Assembly: GCA_947594855.1 (NCBI GenBank)
Contig: CANQEL010000011.1
Span: 1 to 64,000 of the forward strand
Reading direction: 5' to 3'
From: an uncultured Lachnospiraceae bacterium
GTDB taxonomy: Bacteria > Bacillota > Clostridia > Lachnospirales > Lachnospiraceae
Length of the DNA: 64,000 nt
The notes under the pieces are model-generated. The model did no database searches. It was not told the DNA's origin and saw nothing but the letters and a program-made list of their open reading frames with translations. Shown here one piece after another: positions 56,773 to 64,000 of this stretch. Made by a program: the position numbers and the translations under genes. Positions within the stretch are counted from its first letter, which is position 1. Every line of letters begins with the position of its first letter.

Positions 56773-59085
56773 CTATACCTTATACCATAATCCGGCAACA
56801 AGAACACTCATATCATCAACGGCTCCCTTAGGCTTACCTTTTTGTGCCTCCTTCAGAATCATTTCTGCCATTTCCTGCGGATTGCTTGTCCTGCATATTT
56901 CTATTATATTTTTAATAACACTTTCCGGCTCGCCGCCAGGCATACTGTCAATTACTCCGTCGCTGAGCATTATAACCATATCTCCACTAGCCAGCCTGCA
57001 ACGGCTGCTTTCAGGTTTTGCCTCCGGCAGTATCCCTATCGGCATTGTATCCGCATGAATTATCCTCACTTCATTTTTCTTCTTTATATATGTGGCTGCC
57101 GCCCCACACTTTATACACTCGCACATTCCATTATTCAAATCTATGACGCATATATCTGCCGTAGAAAAATTCTCTTCATCATGTGAAAATACAAGCGTTG
57201 AATTCACGAACCTTAATGCCATGCTTTCAGTAAATCCCGCCTCTATAAGCTGCTCTATCATTTCTATCACTGTCTCGCTCTCGTCATATGCCGACATTCC
57301 GCTTCCCATGCCATCAGTAATAGTCATAACAACCCTGCCGTTAGGCAGTGTAAGCACCGAATAATTATCGCCCGAAACCATTTCACCATTTTTTGAAATC
57401 CGCGCAACCCCTGTAAGCAGCCTGTATCTTACGTCTTCCACAAATACAAGCTCTTTATACTCTTTCGGTATAACGCATCCTACGTTTTCATATGCCCGCC
57501 ACCTCTTCTTCATTACTCCGGATATAATATCTGCCATTTCCCTTGACGTCATGCATATATTGCCGCCGGCCTTGGCAGTTATGCAGATTTCTGTCCTGTT
57601 ATCCCGTTTTTCAAGTACCAGCAGTTTCTTTACCTTTATTCCATATGAGCGCAGCAGCGCAAGTATTTCCTCTTCTTCCTTAAGCGCTTTCCTTTTCGTC
57701 GCAGATATATCCTTTTCAAGCTCGCCGATAAGCTTTGATATCTCTTTCATCTGTTCTGCAATAAGACTTCTGTTTTGTGCAAATCTGTTTATCCATCCTT
57801 CGCTTATTCTCATTATTTCAAGCTGCTTATTAGTTTCTCTCATAAAATCATCGAAGTGCATACATCTCGCCGCAAAATCCACAGATACATCCGCCCTGCT
57901 TATTCTTCCGCCTTTTTCAGCGCTTCCCAGCATTTTTATCGTTTCGTGGTATGTATCATAATATTTCTGTTCCCAGCAATAATGGCAATTGCTGCACGCT
58001 CCGCATACACTTCCGGTAAGCTCGTTAAATATCCTGCCAACGCTCATAGTATTAATAACGGGTCTTTCCTCTCCATGCTTTGCAAATGTTTCTCCCAGAT
58101 TCTCAAACGCACCCGCAAATTCCAGAAGTTTAACACTCATTTCCTGCCTTACATTATTTTTTACAAGGACATTGTCCTCCTCATTCTCCGAATCGTTTAC
58201 TGTAAGAATGGTTTTGGGAATAAATATAAAGCCTGCCGCCGCCGATAGAAATGCTTTAAGCTCCCATACATTCCACAATTCCGACGGATATAAAAGTCCG
58301 GCTGCAATTCCCGACGCGGTAAATACAACAATACTTGCAAGTTTACCCATATCGCACACTATTCCGGCTGCAATTCCTACAATACAATACAGCCCGACAA
58401 GCGCGATGTTATCTCCATATGCGCCGGCTGCAATCCCTGCTGCAGCGCCGGCAATTGCCCCGGCAGACGCCCCATATTTATATGCCATACATAACACAAG
58501 CATGAACATTCCACATTCTCTTATTGAAAGGACATCATAAACGGCCTCCGGCATCCCGTTTATTGCTAATGAAAGCATAAGCACAACGCTGATAAGCTGT
58601 TCATTGGAAAGAGCCTGACTGATTCTGCCATATCTTATAAGATACATTCCTTTATACAAAAGATTTGCAAATACTATTATAAGAATACCCTCGCCTAAAG
58701 AAAAACAGATATTTTCATAAGTATCAAACATACCTCCGCTTATTCCAAGCAACGTGCTTACACCCGACGTAAGATATGTAATACTTCTAAATCCCATATA
58801 CGTCTTTTTTACATATGCAAGACGCTCAATAATTATCACACTGGCGAAAACAAGACTGTATTTAATAATATTTCCGCCGCCCTGCAGCGAAAGCGGCATT
58901 ATATAGGAGGTAACCATACCTGCAAATACCGCGGCGATGACCGGATTCCTTCTTTTTTTACCTGTAAGCGCAATTACAAATACTGCCTCCGCAGGCACGC
59001 TCATAGAAAAAAGTATAACCCTTCCGATAAAAAAACTTATTATACATTCCGTTAAAAGTCTTGTATTTACTCTGCCTGTCTTCAC
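56773..59085 (-). CDS. spoIIE: Stage II sporulation protein E
   Basis: Membrane PP2C phosphatase that dephosphorylates SpoIIAA and so releases sigma-F in the forespore. The N-terminus has about ten membrane segments (about 10-300), then a central regulatory region, then the PP2C domain (about 550-770) with metal-binding DGMGSG and SDGVID. The best start is GTG 59085, six bases after AGAGGG. At 770 residues it is a normal SpoIIE. It leads spoIIE-tilS-hpt-ftsH. Confidence 0.95.
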   Translation of the reverse strand: MKTGRVNTRLLTECIISFFIGRVILFSMSVPAEAVFVIALTGKKRRNPVIAAVFAGMVTSYIMPLSLQGGGNIIKYSLVFASVIIIERLAYVKKTYMGFRSITYLTSGVSTLLGISGGMFDTYENICFSLGEGILIIVFANLLYKGMYLIRYGRISQALSNEQLISVVLMLSLAINGMPEAVYDVLSIRECGMFMLVLCMAYKYGASAGAIAGAAAGIAAGAYGDNIALVGLYCIVGIAAGIVCDMGKLASIVVFTASGIAAGLLYPSELWNVWELKAFLSAAAGFIFIPKTILTVNDSENEEDNVLVKNNVRQEMSVKLLEFAGAFENLGETFAKHGEERPVINTMSVGRIFNELTGSVCGACSNCHYCWEQKYYDTYHETIKMLGSAEKGGRISRADVSVDFAARCMHFDDFMRETNKQLEIMRISEGWINRFAQNRSLIAEQMKEISKLIGELEKDISATKRKALKEEEEILALLRSYGIKVKKLLVLEKRDNRTEICITAKAGGNICMTSREMADIISGVMKKRWRAYENVGCVIPKEYKELVFVEDVRYRLLTGVARISKNGEMVSGDNYSVLTLPNGRVVMTITDGMGSGMSAYDESETVIEMIEQLIEAGFTESMALRFVNSTLVFSHDEENFSTADICVIDLNNGMCECIKCGAAATYIKKKNEVRIIHADTMPIGILPEAKPESSRCRLASGDMVIMLSDGVIDSMPGGEPESVIKNIIEICRTSNPQEMAEMILKEAQKGKPKGAVDDMSVLVAGLWYKV

Positions 59086-59188
59086 ACATATCCCTCTTTT
59101 CTGCACCAATATGCGATAACAGTATATAGAGTGCCAAAAAAAAGATTTGTAGAAAGACGTCATGTCCCCAAAAAAATCATTTACATAT

Positions 59189-59197
59189 TGCGACAAA
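59189..59197 (-). promoter_or_regulatory. Possible Spo0A box upstream of spoIIE
   Basis: TTTGTCGCA on the minus strand is one change from the 0A box TTTGTCGAA, about 100 bases before spoIIE. Closer to the gene a TATACT -10 has no good -35 at 17 bases, as expected for a Spo0A-activated promoter. Confidence 0.3.
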
Positions 59198-59222
59198 AAA
59201 GGACGATTATATCAATCGTCCT
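59192..59222 (-). terminator. divIC operon terminator
   Basis: An 8-bp stem AGGACGAT/ATCGTCCT (59200-59207 with 59215-59222) followed by TTTTTT. It overlaps the divIC stop and ends the rqcP-yabP-yabQ-divIC operon. Confidence 0.85.
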
Positions 59223-59508
59223 CTGCTTCAAATACTATTTCATCCGGATATACCAGCCCCAGCCTTTCTCTGGCTATTCTCTCTATGTTATCATCGGAAT
59301 ATACATATTCCTTATACGACTCCAGGCTATCTTTCTCCTCGTTCAGTTTATCAAGCTGTTTTTCATACTGTGCTTTTTCTTCTTTGAGAAGGCTGCACCT
59401 GTTGTCCAAATCTATTTTCTTATATGTAATTATAGTAAACATAACCAATACGGTAATAACTATTATGGACATTCCAGATTTTTTTCTGTGTCCTTTTCTT
59501 ATACGCAT
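59212..59508 (-). CDS. divIC: Septum formation initiator DivIC/FtsB-like
   Basis: A 98-residue division protein with a basic N-terminus, one membrane segment (about 15-33), a coiled coil (about 35-68) and the C-terminal motif IERIARERLGLVYPDEIVF typical of DivIC/FtsB. It acts at the divisome with FtsL and DivIB. ATG 59508 follows GGGGGAT; the longer frame does not have a site. It follows yabQ by 23 bases, as in Bacillus. Confidence 0.9.
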   Translation of the reverse strand: MRIRKGHRKKSGMSIIVITVLVMFTIITYKKIDLDNRCSLLKEEKAQYEKQLDKLNEEKDSLESYKEYVYSDDNIERIARERLGLVYPDEIVFEAEDD

Positions 59509-59531
59509 ATATATCCCCCATAAATACACAG

Positions 59532-59897
59532 CTAGTCTCTGTGTTTAGATAATTTCATTCTACAATGCTCGATTAGATTTTTCAAGTACTTTTTTAACAA
59601 TTTAATGAAAAAAGTTACTTTTTTTACCATACGCCTTCCAATCAGACATTGCAGCACAATCATTCCAAGGAATAAAGAAAGCATTGCATACAGACGTATC
59701 CTTCCCTCATTAAAGCGGTAAATAACATAAAACTCAGCAAATGCGGCGCTTATCCAAAACAAAATATCTTCCAGTATAATAAACGCCAGATTAAGCTTTA
59801 CCACTTCCCTAAGTATTAAAAGCACATCATATGCAAACATAATCGCTATCCCGGATACAAATGCCGCGGTCACATACAGAAGCTGTCCTGTTATCAT
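59532..59897 (-). CDS. yabQ: Spore cortex biosynthesis protein YabQ
   Basis: A 121-residue membrane protein with four hydrophobic segments and a basic C-terminus. YabQ is needed for spore cortex formation in Bacillus and sits in the outer forespore membrane there. Its start overlaps the end of yabP by four bases. Confidence 0.85.
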   Translation of the reverse strand: MITGQLLYVTAAFVSGIAIMFAYDVLLILREVVKLNLAFIILEDILFWISAAFAEFYVIYRFNEGRIRLYAMLSLFLGMIVLQCLIGRRMVKKVTFFIKLLKKYLKNLIEHCRMKLSKHRD

Positions 59898-60178
59898 CTG
59901 AAAAGCCTGCCTAATAAAGAACCGGCTGATTTTGTATCCGACTTATCCGAGTAGGATGCGCTATCAACCCTTCCATCTATATTAACTTCGCCCTTCTCAA
60001 GCGTCAGGCGGCTTACATGAAGCTCCGTACCGCATATCAGCAATGAGCCCTGGACAGTTTCAAGCATAACTTCCTTTGCATCAAATGAAAGCACATCTGT
60101 AACACCTGTTATAACTGTCTCGCCTCTGTCATTTATCTGAAGCCTGTGAGTATTCATACTTTTAGGCTTATCTTCCAA
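59894..60178 (-). CDS. yabP: Sporulation protein YabP
   Basis: A 94-residue YabP-family protein with the typical NDRGETVITGVTDVLSFDAKEV start in outline, LLICGTELHVSRLTLEKGEV and a hydrophilic C-terminus. It works with YabQ in cortex assembly. The start is TTG with AGGAGG at proper distance. Confidence 0.9.
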   Translation of the reverse strand: MEDKPKSMNTHRLQINDRGETVITGVTDVLSFDAKEVMLETVQGSLLICGTELHVSRLTLEKGEVNIDGRVDSASYSDKSDTKSAGSLLGRLFR

Positions 60179-60190
60179 TGCTAAACCCTC

Positions 60191-60229
60191 CTGCTCATAA
60201 TAACATTATAATAATATTCTTATGAGCAG
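60191..60229 (-). other. Inverted repeat before yabP
   Basis: A 10-bp inverted repeat CTGCTCATAA/TTATGAGCAG (60191-60200 with 60220-60229, loop 19) that ends at the yabP ribosome binding site. It has no U-tract. It may tune translation of yabP or separate it from rqcP. Confidence 0.45.
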
Positions 60230-60236
60230 AAAAATA

Positions 60237-60476
60237 TTACAGATATCTGAACAATTCTTTTGCCTCTTCTTTATTGTATGTTTCCTGCACAGATAGAACC
60301 TCTACCCTGACATTTTTATTACCAAAGTTAATTTCTATTATATCGCCCGGCCTGACATTTAACGATGCTTTTGCAACGTTCCCATTTACAATCACTCTTC
60401 CTGCGTCACATGCTTCATTTGCAACAGGCCTTCTTTTTATAAGTCTCGATACTTTAAGATATTTATCTAATCTCAT
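60237..60476 (-). CDS. rqcP: RNA-binding S4-domain protein RqcP
   Basis: A 79-residue S4-domain protein (formerly YabO) with MRLDKYLKVSRLIKRR and AGRVIVNGNVAKAS. RqcP helps RqcH add C-terminal alanine tails to stalled peptides during ribosome rescue. ATG 60476 has GGAG at a good distance; ATG 60482 is too near. Confidence 0.9.
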   Translation of the reverse strand: MRLDKYLKVSRLIKRRPVANEACDAGRVIVNGNVAKASLNVRPGDIIEINFGNKNVRVEVLSVQETYNKEEAKELFRYL

Positions 60477-60514
60477 GACCATACTCCATAAAATTTATTT
60501 TATATATTTTTACT

Positions 60515-60548
60515 GATAAAATAAGGACTGTTCTAACAAACAGTCCTT
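60515..60548 (-). terminator. hup terminator
   Basis: A 10-bp stem AAGGACTGTT/AACAGTCCTT (60523-60532 with 60539-60548) followed on the minus strand by ATTTTATC, between hup and rqcP. Confidence 0.75.
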
Positions 60549-60576
60549 ACGCATTTTTACCTTGTCTTACAAACTA

Positions 60577-60849
60577 TTAGTTTACTGCATCCTTAAGAGC
60601 TTTTCCTGCTTTAAATTTAGGAGCCTTTGATGCAGGTATCTTCATGGCTGCACCCGTAAGAGGGTTCCTTCCTTCTCTTGCTGCTCTTTCAGCAACTTCA
60701 AATGTTCCGAAACCAACCAACTGAATTTTCTCACCCTTTTTTAACTCATCAGTTACAACATCAATAAATGCTTTTAATGCTTTCTCAGCATCCTTCTTTG
60801 ACAATTCTGTCTGCGCAGCAATAGCAGCTACTAATTCTGTTTTGTTCAT
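60577..60849 (-). CDS. hup: DNA-binding protein HU
   Basis: A 90-residue histone-like protein with the HU fold. Start [11 protein letters not shown], the GFGTFEV turn, the DNA-binding arm [18 protein letters not shown] and the end [14 protein letters not shown] 60849 follows GGAGGAG; the longer open frame upstream is leader sequence. Confidence 0.97.
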   Translation of the reverse strand: MNKTELVAAIAAQTELSKKDAEKALKAFIDVVTDELKKGEKIQLVGFGTFEVAERAAREGRNPLTGAAMKIPASKAPKFKAGKALKDAVN

Positions 60850-60916
60850 GAAAATACTCCTCCTCAATCGATAAAAATACTTGTTATTATTACTATGTAA
60901 TAACCTTACAATTTTA

Positions 60917-60945
60917 TTTATAACTTTTATTATGTCATTTGTCAA
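60917..60945 (-). promoter_or_regulatory. hup promoter
   Basis: Perfect -35 TTGACA (60945-60940), 17-base spacer, -10 TATAAA (60922-60917), 65 bases before hup. Confidence 0.8.
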
Positions 60946-61086
60946 GGTTTTTATACTAATTTACTGTTAAAAACGTTAATAAAGCACTTTTTTTTCAGTT
61001 TTTTTTCAATACGCGTATACATTCCCTGTTTTGACAAATAATAGTTGTATCAAAATTAATTACTTTAAATTGGAGGAACATGTTTT

Positions 61087-61626
61087 ATGAAAGCAACCGG
61101 TATTGTAAGACGTATTGACGACCTTGGACGTGTCGTTATCCCAAAAGAGATAAGGAGAACCTTAAGAATTCGTGAAGGAGACCCTCTCGAAATATTTACA
61201 GATAGGGAAGGAGAAATAATTCTTCAGAAATATTCCCCCATAGGTGAACTAAGCGAATTTGCAAAGCATTATGCAGAAGCTCTGTCCCAGACTTCGGGAC
61301 ATATTGCATGTATAACCGACAGAGACCAGATTATAGCCATTGCAGGCGGCAGAAAAGACCTTATTTCAAAACCTGTACACCATGATCTTGAACATGCAAT
61401 GGAGTCACGTGAAAATATTATAGCGGATGAGCACTCTTCTAACTACTGTACCATAACAGAGGGCGAAACTTTCAGTTATGAAACAATCAGCCCGATTATA
61501 AGTGAAGGAGATGTAATCGGCTCAGTATGTATACTTAGTAAAGATGACAATACTAAAATGAATGATGTGGAGCAGCTTTTAGCTGCCTCGGCTTCATGTT
61601 TTCTTGGAAAACAGATGGAACAATAA
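61087..61626 (+). CDS. spoVT: Stage V sporulation protein T / AbrB-family regulator
   Basis: A 179-residue regulator with an N-terminal AbrB swapped-hairpin DNA-binding domain (about 1-50, GIVRRIDDLGRVVIPKEIRR in outline) and a C-terminal GAF domain (about 55-175). SpoVT adjusts sigma-G genes in the forespore. GGAGG lies before the ATG. Upstream is TTGACA (61031-61036) with only a poor -10 at 17 bases, so the promoter type is open. Confidence 0.93.
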   Translation: MKATGIVRRIDDLGRVVIPKEIRRTLRIREGDPLEIFTDREGEIILQKYSPIGELSEFAKHYAEALSQTSGHIACITDRDQIIAIAGGRKDLISKPVHHDLEHAMESRENIIADEHSSNYCTITEGETFSYETISPIISEGDVIGSVCILSKDDNTKMNDVEQLLAASASCFLGKQMEQ

Positions 61627-61640
61627 TCCTTTACAGTAAA

Positions 61641-61672
61641 TAGAAGCAGATTCCATATGGAATCTGCTTCTA
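61641..61672. terminator. Bidirectional terminator, perfect palindrome
   Basis: A 32-base perfect palindrome (14-bp stem, 4-base loop) between spoVT and the convergent thioesterase gene, with TA/TTTA tails on either side. Confidence 0.7.
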
Positions 61673-61720
61673 TTTATAACAAAAGGACGATATCTACAAA
61701 AAATTTTTAATAATAATAAT

Positions 61721-62092
61721 TTAATTTAATCTGTTTAAAAAACTTTCGGTGTCTACGATCACTCTCTCATGAGTTCCGAATGCAATTTTTTTATCTTCAT
61801 CATATGCCGTAACTTCAAATGTAAGGCGGTTGCCCTCAACGTGGGTAAGAACACTGTCTGCGTAAACCTTTTTACCTATCTTTGTTGCAGCAATATGCTT
61901 TACACTTATGCTTACACCTACGGTGGTCTGATCCTCGTCAAGCAGGTTGCCGATACTCTCGTAACATGCCTCTTCCATTAATGCCGCTACGGAAGGTGTC
62001 GCAAATACATTCAATCCACCACTTTTTACTGCTAAAGCGGTATTTCCCTCATTTACAGTACTACAGGCTTTTCCCTGTATTCCTAAATCCAT
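61721..62092 (-). CDS. FlK-like hotdog thioesterase
   Basis: A 123-residue hotdog protein of the fluoroacetyl-CoA thioesterase-like group, with a Thr/Glu region TPSVAALMEEAC (about residues 32-43) and a His in KHIAAT matching the usual Thr-Glu-His set, plus the C-terminal THERVIV. In gut Clostridia such enzymes probably cleave small acyl-CoAs. ATG 62092 has AGAGGT close upstream. It shares an operon with spoVG, 11 bases away. Confidence 0.75.
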   Translation of the reverse strand: MDLGIQGKACSTVNEGNTALAVKSGGLNVFATPSVAALMEEACYESIGNLLDEDQTTVGVSISVKHIAATKIGKKVYADSVLTHVEGNRLTFEVTAYDEDKKIAFGTHERVIVDTESFLNRLN

Positions 62093-62103
62093 ATCCACCT
62101 CTA

Positions 62104-62376
62104 TTATACATTACCTTCGGCCTCAACTGCCGCCCTGTACTCTGCAAGAATAATTTCCTGAAGTTCCTGTCTTGTTTCAGTATTAAGCGGATGAACTATA
62201 TCTCTATATTCACCATCTGCAGTCTGGCGGCTCGGCATTGCAATAAACCAACCCTTGTCTCCTTCTATGACCTTAATGTCATGTATAACCAATACGTTGT
62301 CAATGGTTACTGAAGCAACAGCTCTAAGCCTGCTGTCTCTTTTCAAAACTCTCACCCTTGTGTCTGTGATATTCAT
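62104..62376 (-). CDS. spoVG: Septation protein SpoVG
   Basis: A 90-residue SpoVG with DTRVRVLKRDSRLRAVASVT in outline and the strongly conserved GWFIAMPSR and DIVHPLNTETRQ segments. It binds RNA/DNA and affects sporulation and division. GAGGAGG precedes the ATG. It follows glgD by 37 bases. Confidence 0.96.
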   Translation of the reverse strand: MNITDTRVRVLKRDSRLRAVASVTIDNVLVIHDIKVIEGDKGWFIAMPSRQTADGEYRDIVHPLNTETRQELQEIILAEYRAAVEAEGNV

Positions 62377-62413
62377 ATTTGCTCCTCCTCATATATGCGT
62401 GCAGATTTGTGCT

Positions 62414-63535
62414 CTATAATACATATCTGTCATTGTGTTCCATCACAATTTTTACTTTATCTGCATCTCCAATGTAAGTAGAATTCGCCCTTATTGTATC
62501 CTTACTTTCTATAATGCAGTTTTCAATATATGCATTATCTTCAATGTATACATCATTAAGTATAATTGAATTCTTAATTGTACAGTTATTGCCTACATAG
62601 ACTTCCTTGCACAGAACTGAATTAACTACCCTGCCGTTAATTATACAGCCGTTTGATACAAGGCTGTTTTCCACATGCGAGCCTCCATTATATTTTGCCG
62701 GCGGCAGGTCCTCAATTTTGGAATATATATCCGGATATTCTTTAAAGAAATAGTCTCTTATATCTCTTTTAAGGAAATCCATATTAGTATTGAAATATGA
62801 TTCAACGGTAGCTATATTACTCCAATATGAATCCATTTCATATGCAAATATTTTTTTAATGGACATATATCTTATTATAATATCCCTTACAAAATCGTAT
62901 CTCTCTTCATCATCTGCATTTTCAATAAGTTCTATAAGAAGCCTTCTCCTTATTACATACACTCCTGTCGATACGGTTTTGTTTGTTGTCTTTACAGGCT
63001 TTTCTTCAAATGAAACCACCCTGCCGTCATCATCTGTCTTAACAACACCGAATCGGTTTGCTTCATCGCTGTCATCCAGGGTTTTTGTAACCACGGTAAT
63101 ATCTGCCTGCTTATTAATGTGGTATTCAAGTACCTTATTGTAATCCAGTTTGTATACGCAGTCGCCTGATGCAATGACTACATACGGTTCATGGCTTTCC
63201 TTGATAAAATCAAGATTCCTTGCAAGAGAATCTGCAGTTCCCCTGTACCAGTTACCATTATCAGGCGTTATCGTAGGCGTCAGAAGATACAGGCCTCCCT
63301 GTTTTCTTCCAAAATCCCACCATTTGGAGGAATTCAGATGTTCATTAAGCGACCTTGAATTATATTGTGTAATTACTGCAACCTTCTGAATATGTGAATG
63401 TGACATATTACTAAGTACAAAATCAATACATCTGTAACTTCCCGCTATCGGCATTGCCGATACTGCCCTCTTCTGTACCAGTTCTCTCATTCTGTTGCTT
63501 TTTCCGCCTGCTAACACTATACCTATAGCTCTCAT
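62414..63535 (-). CDS. glgD: Glucose-1-phosphate adenylyltransferase subunit GlgD
   Basis: A 373-residue regulatory or partner subunit of ADP-glucose pyrophosphorylase. It begins MRAIGIVLAGGKSNRM, in which the catalytic GGxGxRL motif of GlgC is changed, as in other GlgD proteins. A left-handed beta-helix with repeated hexapeptides fills the C-terminus (about 285-370). The start overlaps the end of glgC by four bases (ATGA), so the two are translationally coupled. Confidence 0.94.
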   Translation of the reverse strand: MRAIGIVLAGGKSNRMRELVQKRAVSAMPIAGSYRCIDFVLSNMSHSHIQKVAVITQYNSRSLNEHLNSSKWWDFGRKQGGLYLLTPTITPDNGNWYRGTADSLARNLDFIKESHEPYVVIASGDCVYKLDYNKVLEYHINKQADITVVTKTLDDSDEANRFGVVKTDDDGRVVSFEEKPVKTTNKTVSTGVYVIRRRLLIELIENADDEERYDFVRDIIIRYMSIKKIFAYEMDSYWSNIATVESYFNTNMDFLKRDIRDYFFKEYPDIYSKIEDLPPAKYNGGSHVENSLVSNGCIINGRVVNSVLCKEVYVGNNCTIKNSIILNDVYIEDNAYIENCIIESKDTIRANSTYIGDADKVKIVMEHNDRYVL

Positions 63536-64000
63536 AACAGTTCACCTGCCTTCATGATATTCTCTCCACTTGCAAGATGTCCTGAAGGATAATCGGCCTC
63601 TTCGGTTATTCCCGAAATTGCTGTATTCTTTCCTATTGTCACTCCTGATGGTATAACGCTGTCTTCACCTATTGCAACCAGTCCGAATGCATATATATCA
63701 GGTCTAAGCTTATTAGGAACCTCTTCACCTTCACCAATAACACAGTCTGAACCTATAACAACATTTTCAGCTATAATTGCCTTATCAATTACAGTATTCT
63801 TTCCTATAACCGAACCATTCATTATAATTGAATTGGTAACTTCTGCACCTTCCTCAATTATAACCCCTGAGCCTATAACTGAATTACGGATGCTTCCGTA
63901 TATCTCACATGCTTCGCCCAGGATTGCCGTATCGCATACTGCATTTTCCGATATATACTGCGGTGGGGTCATATCACTTTTGGTATATATTTTCCAGAAC
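63532..64000 (-). CDS. glgC: Glucose-1-phosphate adenylyltransferase GlgC, C-terminal part
   Basis: The frame is open to the window edge, so only the last 155 or so residues are seen. The segment starts with WKIYTK and SDMTPPQYI, a standard GlgC stretch, followed by the hexapeptide-repeat beta-helix and the end GENIMKAGELL. The catalytic domain lies outside. GlgC makes ADP-glucose for glycogen. Confidence 0.93.
   Translation of the reverse strand, partial: FWKIYTKSDMTPPQYISENAVCDTAILGEACEIYGSIRNSVIGSGVIIEEGAEVTNSIIMNGSVIGKNTVIDKAIIAENVVIGSDCVIGEGEEVPNKLRPDIYAFGLVAIGEDSVIPSGVTIGKNTAISGITEEADYPSGHLASGENIMKAGELL

Noticed and set aside
61021-61086. Sigma-G promoter before spoVT
   Set aside because: No acceptable -35/-10 pair for sigma-G was found; only a sigma-A-like -35 with a poor -10.

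Overview
The window looks like chromosomal DNA of an endospore-forming, anaerobic Gram-positive bacterium, most likely a gut or rumen member of the Lachnospiraceae (Clostridia). The case rests on AT-rich sequence, strong AGGAGG-type ribosome binding sites, sporulation genes (spoIIE, spoIIID, spoVT, spoVG, yabP, yabQ and a SpoIIQ-like gene), a six-gene Rnf complex, GlgC/GlgD glycogen enzymes, and secreted glycan enzymes carrying lysine-rich Ig-like modules. The genus cannot be fixed from sequence alone. No rRNA, CRISPR array, insertion sequence or prophage was seen.

Layout. 1-11.6 kb is the leftward ribosomal/RNA polymerase cluster rpmG-secE-nusG-rplK-rplA-rplJ-rplL-rpoB-rpoC, with an L10 leader, a probable L1 site and a strong promoter firing out of the left edge. 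11.7-18.9 kb holds a SpoIIQ-like gene and a xylan-side-chain locus (GH115 alpha-glucuronidase, SGNH esterase, divergent AraC regulator). 18.9-26.9 kb has glgP-ileS and, divergently, pncB plus a PAP2 membrane protein. 26.9-34.7 kb holds a glycosyltransferase with a two-component system, an Ig-like secreted protein, a tiny zinc-ribbon protein, a thioesterase, a CYTH protein, a CE20-type esterase and a TM2 protein. 34.7-39.9 kb is spoIIID followed directly by rnfCDGEAB. 40-50 kb carries a GGDEF/HD-GYP protein, a class III Fic protein, a ferrous iron operon (feoA-feoA-feoB plus small Cys-rich protein) with a divergent DtxR-type regulator and three palindromic operators, a GGDEF-EAL-GGDEF protein and a lipoprotein. 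50.3-59.1 kb has tRNA-Leu(TAA), a GH13 enzyme, and spoIIE-tilS-hpt-ftsH. 59.2-64 kb has HU-rqcP-yabP-yabQ-divIC, spoVT, a FlK-like thioesterase, spoVG, glgD and a truncated glgC.

The genes form a few functional groups: transcription and translation core; plant glycan use and glycogen turnover (GH115, esterases, GH13, GlgP, GlgC/D); energy conservation (Rnf); iron uptake with its own repressor; c-di-GMP turnover; and sporulation. The observations most worth testing are the placement of rnfCDGEAB behind spoIIID and a sigma-E-like promoter; a sigma-F-like promoter buried in a hairpin that would hide the ribosome binding site of the SpoIIQ-like gene; a candidate antisense RNA opposite the rpoB leader; and the three-operator arrangement of the feo promoter.
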